From CADEFQ01 sp035342635 (GTDB lineage Bacteria > Pseudomonadota > Gammaproteobacteria > Steroidobacterales > Steroidobacteraceae), in assembly GCA_035342635.1 (NCBI GenBank), contig DAOQXO010000035.1:1-21979 (forward strand): a DNA stretch of 21,979 nucleotides, in the 5' to 3' direction. The position numbers and the translations under genes were made by a program. A model generated the notes under the pieces. That model worked only from the letters and a program-made list of their open reading frames with translations. It did no database searches and was not told the origin of the DNA. Positions within the stretch are counted from its first letter, which is position 1; each line of letters begins with the position of its first letter. Below, piece by piece: positions 1 through 7,588 of the stretch.

Positions 1-1124
<1,124 letters not shown>

Positions 1125-1149
1125 GTACGGGAACTCCTTGGAATCAACA

Positions 1150-1170
1150 CTACATTCTAACATGTAGAAT
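1150..1170. promoter_or_regulatory. Overlapping inverted repeats in the icd/ppk2 divergent promoter region
   Basis: Two inverted repeats overlap in the 74-bp gap between the divergent genes: ATTCTA-5 nt-TAGAAT (1154-1159/1165-1170) and CTACAT-6 nt-ATGTAG (1150-1155/1162-1167). This AT-rich patch stands out in a GC-rich context. TAGAAT resembles a -10 hexamer on either strand, so the element may be a bidirectional promoter core or an operator. No convincing -35 box was seen. Confidence 0.4.
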
Positions 1171-1198
1171 CCCCCGGGCAGCCTCGAGGGGGCACGGG

Positions 1199-2026
1199 AT
1201 GGGCAAGAACGTAAACGCGGCCGATCTGCCGAAACTGCTGCGAGTGAAGCCGCGCTCCCGCGTGACGTTGGGCGATGCGTTGGCGGATGCCACGCACGGC
1301 TGGCAGAAGCGCGAGGCCGAGGCCGTGTTCGAGCGCAACAAGAAGCGTCTCGAGGAGCTGCAGTACACGCTGTACGCAGAAGGCGTGGAGTCGTTGCTGG
1401 TCGTGCTGCAGGCGATGGACACCGCCGGCAAGGACAGCACGATCCGCAACGTAATGACCGCGTTCAACCCCCAGGGCTGCACCGTGCACGCCTTCAAGGT
1501 GCCGAACGACGCCGAGCGCCAGTACGATTACCTCTGGCGCGCGCATATGCGCGTGCCGCCGCTCGGCTCGATAGCGGTGTTCAACCGCTCGCACTACGAA
1601 GATGTCCTGGTCGCGCGCGTGGAGAAGCTGGTGGGCCCCGCAGTGTGGAAGCGCCGCTACCGGCACATCAATGAGTTCGAGCGGTTGCTGACCGACTGCA
1701 ACACCCGCGTGGTGAAGTTCTTCCTGCACATCAGCAAGGACGAGCAGAAGGAGCGTCTCGAGGAGCGGCTGGACGATCCCGCGAAACACTGGAAATGGGA
1801 CGCCGCCGACCTCGACAAGCGCAAGCAGTGGCGCGACTACATGGAGGCGTACGAGGCGACGCTTGCGCGCTGCTCGACGGCGCACGCGCCCTGGTATGTG
1901 GTGCCCGCCAACCGCAAGTGGTTCCGCAATCTGGCGGTGTCGCAGATCCTGGTGAACGAACTCGAATCGCTGTCGCCGAAGCTGCCGGTGAGCAGCATCG
2001 ACCCGGCCGACTACCGCATTTTCTGA
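1199..2026 (+). CDS. ppk2: Polyphosphate kinase 2 family protein
   Basis: Cytoplasmic PPK2-family phosphotransferase of 275 aa, which moves phosphate between polyphosphate and nucleotides. The Walker A loop is AMDTAGKDS (residues 72-80). The Walker B-like block is IAVFNRSHYEDVLV (about 125-138). The lid region reads HISKDEQKERLEERLDDP, followed by W-DAADLDKRKQW. This FNRSHYEDV form and the length match single-domain class I/III PPK2 enzymes, many of which phosphorylate AMP or ADP; the nucleotide preference cannot be assigned from sequence alone. The ATG start has a GAGGGGG ribosome-site candidate a few bases upstream. The 3' end overlaps the convergent TPR gene by 16 bp. Confidence 0.93.
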   Translation: MGKNVNAADLPKLLRVKPRSRVTLGDALADATHGWQKREAEAVFERNKKRLEELQYTLYAEGVESLLVVLQAMDTAGKDSTIRNVMTAFNPQGCTVHAFKVPNDAERQYDYLWRAHMRVPPLGSIAVFNRSHYEDVLVARVEKLVGPAVWKRRYRHINEFERLLTDCNTRVVKFFLHISKDEQKERLEERLDDPAKHWKWDAADLDKRKQWRDYMEAYEATLARCSTAHAPWYVVPANRKWFRNLAVSQILVNELESLSPKLPVSSIDPADYRIF

Positions 2027-2757
2027 TCCAGCTCGCGGGCGGCGATCGCGAGCCATTCGCGCTGGGTGCGCCGGTAGTGCGCCGGCGCGATGCGCGCCTG
2101 TTCCAGCAGGTCGCCCAGCACTTTGCGGGCTTCCTCGTCGCGCCCGGCGCTGCGCAGCAGCTGCGCGTAACGGACGGAGGCCTCGGCGCCCGGAAAGTAC
2201 GCGGCGAGCGCGGCGTATTCTTCCAGCGCCTTGGCGGTGTCCCCGGTCGCCTCGACCGCGCGCGCATAGAGCATGTGTCCGTCCGGGCTGCGAAAGTCGG
2301 GATTGGCGGCGATCAGCGCATCGAGGGTGTCGCGCGCGCCGGCCGCGTCGCCGCTCGTGAACAGCGACTGCGCGAGACCCAGCATCAGCTGCGGGTCGTG
2401 CTCATAGAGTCCGGTGAGCGCCGCGCGGTACTCTGCGATCGCCTCGGCGTGCCGGCCCTGCTTCGCGAGTTCGTCGGCGTACGCCTGGCGTGAGGCGACA
2501 TTGCCCGCCACCCTGGCGCACTGCTCCGCATTGCGCAGGTCGCGCCCCGGATCGAGCACGCGCGATACGCCGCGCGCGGCGCGGCGCGCGCCACGGCTGC
2601 GGATGAGATCCGGAACGAGCTCGACGGCGACATAGGCGATCACGCCGGGGAAAGAGAGCAGCGCAAGCACCCAGATCCAGATCTGGTTCCGCCCGGTCTT
2701 GATGCAATGGATGATCAGCAGTGCCTGCAACGCGATCGAGACAATCAGGTAGAGCAT
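2011..2757 (-). CDS. Membrane-anchored tetratricopeptide-repeat protein
   Basis: Predicted inner-membrane protein of 248 aa. The start is MLYLIVSIALQALLIIH, followed by WIWVLALLSFPGVIAYVAVEL. This gives two N-terminal hydrophobic segments (about residues 1-17 and 26-47) that resemble the PLDc_N-type membrane anchor. The remainder is helical with TPR-like repeats: AYADELAKQGRHAEAIAEYRAAL, LMLGLAQSLFTSGDAAGARDTLDAL, MLYARAVEATGDTAKALEEYAAL and RYAQLLRSAGRDEEARKVLGDLL. TPR proteins of this type usually act as scaffolds, and no partner is evident here. I chose the ATG at 2757 because longer in-frame extensions run through the non-coding divergent region and remove the membrane anchor from the N-terminus. 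The stop lies inside the 3' end of ppk2. Confidence 0.85.
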   Translation of the reverse strand: MLYLIVSIALQALLIIHCIKTGRNQIWIWVLALLSFPGVIAYVAVELVPDLIRSRGARRAARGVSRVLDPGRDLRNAEQCARVAGNVASRQAYADELAKQGRHAEAIAEYRAALTGLYEHDPQLMLGLAQSLFTSGDAAGARDTLDALIAANPDFRSPDGHMLYARAVEATGDTAKALEEYAALAAYFPGAEASVRYAQLLRSAGRDEEARKVLGDLLEQARIAPAHYRRTQREWLAIAARELDQKMR

Positions 2758-2762
2758 GCGCG

Positions 2763-2796
2763 CAAGTCTAGGGAAGCACTGGCTTGCCTGCCAGTG
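2763..2796 (-). promoter_or_regulatory. Candidate leaderless promoter of the TPR gene with inverted repeat over the -35
   Basis: On the minus strand a TAGACT hexamer ends 7 nt before the ATG at 2757, and a CTGGCA hexamer (4 of 6 matches to TTGACA) lies 18 nt further upstream. A perfect 7-bp inverted repeat, CACTGGC-6 nt-GCCAGTG (2777-2783/2790-2796), covers the -35 box, which is a typical repressor position. No Shine-Dalgarno sequence fits before the ATG. This was read by eye and is not experimentally supported. Confidence 0.4.
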
Positions 2797-2815
2797 AGCG
2801 CCGGGCAGTCGCATG

Positions 2816-2831
2816 CTTGCCGTGCGGCAAG
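2816..2831. repeat. Small inverted repeat upstream of the orphan gene
   Basis: CTTGCC-GTGC-GGCAAG forms a perfect 6-bp stem with a tetraloop, about 60 bp before the ATG at 2894. It could be an operator or a 5'-leader hairpin. It is too short to assign a role. Confidence 0.3.
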
Positions 2832-2893
2832 GGTGGGTCGAGAATGCCGCATACCGCGTCGCAGGATGCGCGCGGATCAACAGGGAGGACACG

Positions 2894-3433
2894 ATGAAGA
2901 CATCCAGGCGCAAATCCGGCAAGGCTGGGCCGCTGGTCGAGATCCGCAAGCCTGTGCGCGTGCGCGCGTATCGCGGCCGGTTTCGGCCGTTCGAATCGAC
3001 GAAGTTCCTCGATCCCAAGGCGCTCAAGGCGCTCAGGAAGGGCAGCATCGAGGTCGGCACTGTGGAAGGGGCCGGGTTCAAGCAGACGATCTCTGCCGAG
3101 ATTCGCGAAGGAAAGGTGGTCGGGTACCGGCCATTGGAATGCGAGGGCTGCAAGCCGAAAGGCGCGAGGAAAGTGGCGCGGCCGGAGCTGAAGGCGGCGA
3201 TGCGGCAGGTGGCGGCTGCACTGGTGGAGGGCGGCCATGTGAAGCCGATGAGGCCGATGGCCATTCGCGTGTCGCGCCGGCTCGGATTCCAGATTCCGAT
3301 CGGGCCGATCATCATCATCATCGGGGACCCGGCGCCGGGCGGGATCTTCGATCTGTGCTTCGAATGGTGGGATGGCAATACGCTGTGCTGGTGGTGCCTG
3401 ATCGGCGCGTCGGGCTGCATCACGTTCGGCTGA
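2894..3433 (+). CDS. Hypothetical basic protein with Cys/Trp-rich C-terminal tail
   Basis: I do not recognise this 179-aa protein. The ATG at 2894 follows a strong AGGGAGGA ribosome site, which favours it over an upstream in-frame start. Residues 1-130 are rich in Lys and Arg, beginning MKTSRRKSGKAGPLVEIRKP, and contain one CxxC (LECEGCKP, near 82-89). The last 50 residues are different in character: a hydrophobic GPIIIIIGDP run and then a tail with four cysteines and four tryptophans (CFEWWDGNTLCWWC, then GASGC). No signal peptide is visible. The tail could be a metal site, a disulfide-bonded knob or a modified peptide, but nothing in the neighbourhood decides between these. A long hairpin follows the stop codon. 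Confidence 0.7.
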   Translation: MKTSRRKSGKAGPLVEIRKPVRVRAYRGRFRPFESTKFLDPKALKALRKGSIEVGTVEGAGFKQTISAEIREGKVVGYRPLECEGCKPKGARKVARPELKAAMRQVAAALVEGGHVKPMRPMAIRVSRRLGFQIPIGPIIIIIGDPAPGGIFDLCFEWWDGNTLCWWCLIGASGCITFG

Positions 3434-3438
3434 GTGAG

Positions 3439-3472
3439 CGCTGACGCGTGAGCGGGCGCTCGCGCGTCAGCG
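3439..3472. terminator. Long GC-rich hairpin between convergent genes
   Basis: Two 16-nt arms (3439-3454 and 3457-3472) are complementary except for one G:T pair, which gives a stem of about 15 bp around a short loop. It starts 5 bp after the orphan gene's stop codon. It also lies downstream of the TonB-receptor gene on the other strand, so it could end transcription from both sides. There is no T-run, so intrinsic termination is uncertain. Confidence 0.5.
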
Positions 3473-3539
3473 TCGAGTCGCGAGCGGTGCGGCGTATGGA
3501 ATCCGCGCAGCAAGCAGTCGCTTTGTCTGTGCGCGCGTC

Positions 3540-5606
3540 TCAGGGCGCGACGTACGCAATCTCGACGAATGCCGTGCGGCCGCGCCCCGGAAAATACCGG
3601 TACTGGCCGAACGCAAAGTCGGCGCGATCGGCATAGGCTGCATCGGCGAGATTGAGCGCGCGCAAGGTAACGCGCCACGCCGGCGCCGGCGTCCAGCTCG
3701 CGCGCAGATTGAGCAGCGTGTGGCCGGCATATTCATGCGCGTTCGAGGCATCGAGCCAGTAGCGCCCCACGTGCAGCACTTCGAACTCGGCGTCCAGGTT
3801 CGTGGCCGTTGACCAGCCGATGCGGAGCGCGTGCACATTGCGCGGGGCGGTATCCACATCGTTGCCGTCGGTGATCGTCTCGCCGCCCTCGACGGCGGCC
3901 GAGAACGCGTAGCGATGCCAGGCGACGCTGCCGGCGGCGCTTGCGCGCCAGTAGGGCGACAGGCGCCACCGCAATTCGTACTCGATGCCGCGATGGGTGG
4001 TCTCGCCGCCGTTGACATTGAAGCCGCTGCTGTCACGCACGATGACATTGCGCTTGTCGAGCGCGAAGGCCGCGAGCGACCAATCGAAGTCCCCCATTGC
4101 GGCACGCCAGCCGATCTCGCCGCCCTGCAGGCGCTCGGAGTCGAGGTCGGCGATGTCCTGCTGGCGCTGCAGGCGGTAGAGCTCCGTCTGCTCCGGCGGG
4201 CGAAAGCCGCGCGACCACGACAGGTAGAGGCGGTGGCGCTCGCGGGGCAGGTACATCACGTCGATCTTGGGGGCCACGTTGTCGAACTCGTCGACGCGGT
4301 CGGCAGGCCGGCTGTAGAGGCAGCCGGCGGCGCCGCACGGCACGCCGTTCTCGTCGGTGTTGCCGGCGATCATGCGGTTGTCGTAGTCGTAGCGTGTGCG
4401 CTCGATGCGCAGGCCCGCGTTCAACACCCAGCGCGGATCGGGCCGCCACCCGAGGGTGGCGAAGGCGCCGGCGGTGCGCCCGTCGACGCCATAGTCGTAG
4501 TGCTTGCCGGCCGGGCGGATCGCATTCGCGGCGGGCGTGCCGTCGGTCGCCGGGCCGTTCTGTGTTTCGCGCAGATCCGAGTCGGAGGCTTCGAGGTCGA
4601 GGCCCGCCCCCCAGCTCCAGGCCGCGCCCAGTGGGCGGCGCGTCGAGGCGGACACCATGGCGCTCGACTGCGCGTTCTCCTCGAGCGGTTTGCCGATCAG
4701 GAAGTGCTGCAGGAACTGCATCTGCGAGCGGCGCACGATCAGCCGCACATCGGCGGCGCAGCCCTCGCAGGTCGAGCGCGACCACGCGGCCGAGCCGCGC
4801 GCGCTCCACGCGTCGCGAAAGGCTTCCGGATCGGCGTTCGTCTGCACGATCGCCTCGTCCTTGTACGACTCGTAGCCGCGGATGTAGCCCGCGCTCTCCT
4901 GTTCCAGCCAGGTTCCTGCGGCACGCACGCGCAGCGTGCCGCCGGCCACGTCGGCCTCGTCGTACAGCAGGTTCAGCTTGCCCTCATCGACACCGGAGTC
5001 GTCACGGAATCCGCCATCGTGCGTGTAGTGTCCATAGGTGCCAAAGCCCCGCGTGCCGCCCGGTGTGCGGGTCGCGACCTTCACGCGGCGATAGCTGTCC
5101 TGCCCGCCTTCCAGCGCGAGACCGAGGCGCGGCAGCTCCGCGACCGACGGCGTGAGGATGTTGATGATGCCGTGAACGGCACTCGCGCCATGGATTGCCG
5201 AGCCCGGCCCGCGCAGCACCTCGATGCCACCCGCCTGCTCGGTGTTCACTTCGAACAGATCGTTGACGTTGCAGAACCCCACCGGCCGGATGGCGAGGCC
5301 GTCCTCGGCCGCGAGGAAAGCGCCGCAGGCGCCCGCGCCGGTCAGCACCGGCGAGCGGACCGACACCAGGCTTTCCTGGCCGCCGCCGCGCTGCACGTAG
5401 ACGCCGGGGATGCGGTTCACGGCTTCCGAGTAGTGCGTGGCGCCGACCCGCGTGATGTCCCCGGCATCGACGAGGCCGACACTGGCCGGCACGTCGATGC
5501 GCGGCGCCGGGAGCCGCGTCGTCGTGACGACGAACTCCTGCAGCGTTGCGTCAGCCGCGTGGGCGCCCGCCGTGGCGAGCAGGAAGGCGAACGCGCCCCG
5601 CCTCAT
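3540..5606 (-). CDS. TonB-dependent outer-membrane receptor (candidate PQQ or substrate importer)
   Basis: Outer-membrane active-transport receptor of 688 aa. A signal peptide (MRRGAFAFLLATAGAHA) precedes a TonB-box-like EFVVTTTR at about residues 24-31. The plug domain follows, with IPGVYVQRGGGQES, VRSPVLTGAG and the hallmark GGIEVLRGPGSAIHGASAVHGIINI. The barrel shows the usual receptor motifs APKIDVMYLPRERHRLYLSWSRGFRPPEQTELYRL and, near the end, LLNLRASWTPAPAWRVTLRALNLADAAYA. The ATG overlaps the stop codon of the upstream PQQ dehydrogenase (ATGA, 5603-5606), so the two proteins are translationally coupled. From this pairing I infer import of PQQ (as for PqqU/YncD in E. coli), of a lanthanide or metal cofactor, or of the dehydrogenase substrate. 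The family assignment is firm but the ligand is unknown. The C-terminus ends AYVAP rather than in the usual aromatic residue. Confidence 0.93.
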   Translation of the reverse strand: MRRGAFAFLLATAGAHAADATLQEFVVTTTRLPAPRIDVPASVGLVDAGDITRVGATHYSEAVNRIPGVYVQRGGGQESLVSVRSPVLTGAGACGAFLAAEDGLAIRPVGFCNVNDLFEVNTEQAGGIEVLRGPGSAIHGASAVHGIINILTPSVAELPRLGLALEGGQDSYRRVKVATRTPGGTRGFGTYGHYTHDGGFRDDSGVDEGKLNLLYDEADVAGGTLRVRAAGTWLEQESAGYIRGYESYKDEAIVQTNADPEAFRDAWSARGSAAWSRSTCEGCAADVRLIVRRSQMQFLQHFLIGKPLEENAQSSAMVSASTRRPLGAAWSWGAGLDLEASDSDLRETQNGPATDGTPAANAIRPAGKHYDYGVDGRTAGAFATLGWRPDPRWVLNAGLRIERTRYDYDNRMIAGNTDENGVPCGAAGCLYSRPADRVDEFDNVAPKIDVMYLPRERHRLYLSWSRGFRPPEQTELYRLQRQQDIADLDSERLQGGEIGWRAAMGDFDWSLAAFALDKRNVIVRDSSGFNVNGGETTHRGIEYELRWRLSPYWRASAAGSVAWHRYAFSAAVEGGETITDGNDVDTAPRNVHALRIGWSTATNLDAEFEVLHVGRYWLDASNAHEYAGHTLLNLRASWTPAPAWRVTLRALNLADAAYADRADFAFGQYRYFPGRGRTAFVEIAYVAP

Positions 5607-7546
5607 TTCGGCAGCGCGTAGGCGATGACATAGTCGCCCTTGGGCGTGCCGAGCCCGCCGTGGCCGCCGGCGGCGATCACAACGTACTGGCGCCGGTCCG
5701 GCCCGGCGCGATAGGTCATGGGGGTGGCCTGCCCGCCGGCGGGCAGTGCCCGCTTCCACAGTTCCTTGCCGGTCTCGATGTCGAAGGCACGAATCTGGTT
5801 GTCCATGGCCGCGGCGACGAACACCAGGTCGCCCGCGGTGACGATCGGCCCACCCATGCTGGGCATGCCGAAATCGCGTGCGGGCAGCCATGCGGGCGCG
5901 ACGCCGCGGGTGCTGCCGAGCGGCACCTGCCATGCGATCGCGTTGCGCTCGATGTCGATGCTGACCAACGTGCCCCAGGGCGGGCGCACGCAGGGCAGCT
6001 TGAACGGCGAGAACAGCGGTTCGCGGCGCATGCCGTACGGGGTGCCGCGTTGTGCCGAGAATTCCGAGTGCGGGTAGTCGCCGGATTCGCGCTGCCGGCG
6101 CAGCAGTTCGCGCGGCGCGAGGGTCACGACCATCGGGATGTGGTTCACCACGGTGATGATGTGATTGCGGCGCACGTCGTGCGCGACACCGCCCCAGTTC
6201 ACGCCGCCCACATAGCTCGGATACAGGATCGTGCCTTCGAGGTCCGGTGGCGTGTACGCGCCCTCGTTGCGGTATTTCGCGATCAGCTTGCGGCACTTGC
6301 CGCGATCCCAGAAGGTCAGTCCCCAGGCGTCGTCCTCCGTGAGCGGCGCATGCGAGACGAGTGGCGGTGTCGAGGGGAAGGGCTGCGTGGGGGAGGCCAC
6401 TTCGCCGGGCACCCGCGATGCCGGCACCTTGCGTTCCTCGATGCCGTAGACGGGCTCGCCCGTCTCGCGATCGAGCACGAATACCAGGCCGGACTTCGTC
6501 GCCTGCACGACCGCCGCGACCGAGCGCGTCTCGCCCTCGATCTCGATCAGCGTGGGCTGCGCTGCCAGGTCGAAATCCCACAGGTCGTGGTGGATCAGCT
6601 GCCGGAACCAGCGTACCTCGCCGGTGCGCGCGTCGAGCGCGACGAGCGAATTCGCCATCGCGTTGTTGCCGAGGCGCTGGCCGCCGTAGAAGTCGGGACT
6701 CGCCGAGCCGGTCGGGATGAAGGCGAGGCCGCGTCCCGGGTCCACGGTGATCGGCGCCCACGCATTGCCACCGCCCGTCTGCCGCGCCTGTTCGGGGCGC
6801 CAGTCGCCCCAGGCGGGATGTGTTTCCGAATCGGGCACCGGATCGAAGCGCCACAGCAGCGCGCCGCTCCTGGCATCGAAGCCGCGCACGATGCCGCGCT
6901 CGAGCTCGACGCCGCGGTTGTCGCCGATCGCGGAGCCGACGATGACGACATCGTCGAAGGTCGCGGGCGGCGAGGTGACGAGAAATTCGCCCGGACTGGT
7001 CGGTCGCGCATCGGGGGCGAGCGCCACGGCGCCACCAGGGCCGAAATCCTTGCAGGGCTCGCCGCTCTCGGCATCGAGGGCGATCAGGCGCGCATCGAGC
7101 GTGCCGGTGAACACCCGGCGGCGGCAGGCACCCTGGCGAGCCTCGCCCGGATCCTCCCACACGGTGACGCCGCGAGAGGTGCCCTCCGAATAATGCTGGT
7201 TGCGCGGTATCTGCGGATCGTGGCGCCAGCGTTCGGTACCGGTCGCGGGATCGAGCGCGATCACGATGTTCGTCGGCGTCGACAGGTACAGCAGGCCGAA
7301 GGCCAGCACCGGCGTTGCCTCGAATGAGAGCTTGCCGGCCCGTTCGAAGCCCGCACCGAGCTCGCCGGTGCGATAGGTCCAGGCGACCTCGAGCTTGTCG
7401 ACGTTCGAGCGATCGATTTCATTGAGCGACGAGTAGCGCTGCGCGAAGACGTCGCCGCCGTAATGACCCCAGTCACTCACGATGGGCGACTGACCATGGG
7501 CGACCGCGGCGGCCAGCGACAGCAGAAGCAGGCTCGAGCGCAACAT
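5603..7546 (-). CDS. PQQ-dependent dehydrogenase, membrane-GDH-like but with a cleavable signal peptide
   Basis: Periplasmic quinoprotein of 647 aa that would oxidise an alcohol or sugar using pyrroloquinoline quinone. It begins with a signal peptide (MLRSSLLLLSLAAAVAHG) in place of the five transmembrane helices of E. coli glucose dehydrogenase Gcd. Propeller motifs include WTYRTGE, ALDPATGTERWRHDP, TLDARLIALDAESGEPC and GGGNAWAPITVDPGRGLAF. The active-site block HHDLWDFDLAAQP starts at residue 319. Asp324 and Lys351 are 27 residues apart, the same spacing as catalytic Asp466 and Lys493 of E. coli Gcd. The C-terminus (GGPIVTAGDLVFVAAAMDNQIRAFD, then GGHGGLGTPKGDYVIAYALPK) is typical. There is no C-terminal cytochrome domain, so an external electron acceptor is needed. 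No PQQ biosynthesis genes are present in the window. The substrate is not assignable. Confidence 0.93.
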   Translation of the reverse strand: MLRSSLLLLSLAAAVAHGQSPIVSDWGHYGGDVFAQRYSSLNEIDRSNVDKLEVAWTYRTGELGAGFERAGKLSFEATPVLAFGLLYLSTPTNIVIALDPATGTERWRHDPQIPRNQHYSEGTSRGVTVWEDPGEARQGACRRRVFTGTLDARLIALDAESGEPCKDFGPGGAVALAPDARPTSPGEFLVTSPPATFDDVVIVGSAIGDNRGVELERGIVRGFDARSGALLWRFDPVPDSETHPAWGDWRPEQARQTGGGNAWAPITVDPGRGLAFIPTGSASPDFYGGQRLGNNAMANSLVALDARTGEVRWFRQLIHHDLWDFDLAAQPTLIEIEGETRSVAAVVQATKSGLVFVLDRETGEPVYGIEERKVPASRVPGEVASPTQPFPSTPPLVSHAPLTEDDAWGLTFWDRGKCRKLIAKYRNEGAYTPPDLEGTILYPSYVGGVNWGGVAHDVRRNHIITVVNHIPMVVTLAPRELLRRQRESGDYPHSEFSAQRGTPYGMRREPLFSPFKLPCVRPPWGTLVSIDIERNAIAWQVPLGSTRGVAPAWLPARDFGMPSMGGPIVTAGDLVFVAAAMDNQIRAFDIETGKELWKRALPAGGQATPMTYRAGPDRRQYVVIAAGGHGGLGTPKGDYVIAYALPK

Positions 7547-7552
7547 CGCGGC

Positions 7553-7558
7553 ATTATG
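7553..7558 (-). promoter_or_regulatory. Candidate -10 box of the PQQ dehydrogenase operon, leaderless spacing
   Basis: On the minus strand CATAAT (5 of 6 to TATAAT) lies 6 nt before the ATG at 7546, with no Shine-Dalgarno sequence between. This spacing would place transcription start at or next to the start codon. No clear -35 box was found. Confidence 0.35.
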
Positions 7559-7575
7559 CGCGATTGCGGGGCTGG

Positions 7576-7581
7576 TATCCT
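7576..7581 (+). promoter_or_regulatory. Candidate -10 box of the patatin gene, leaderless spacing
   Basis: TATCCT (4 of 6 to TATAAT) ends 7 nt before the GTG at 7589, and no ribosome site is visible. If used, the mRNA would begin at the start codon. This is also the reason to prefer the GTG over the ATG at 7556. Confidence 0.3.
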
Positions 7582-7588
7582 TGCGGCC

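Noticed and set aside
3831..5621. 596-codon plus-strand open frame
   Set aside because: Antisense to the TonB receptor, with no recognisable domain and biased Arg/Ala/Gly composition.
5607..7160. Long N-terminal extension of the TonB-receptor frame
   Set aside because: It runs out of frame through the PQQ dehydrogenase gene. The signal peptide begins at 5606.
5546..7327. 593-codon plus-strand open frame
   Set aside because: Antisense to the PQQ dehydrogenase, whose active-site motifs are unambiguous on the other strand.
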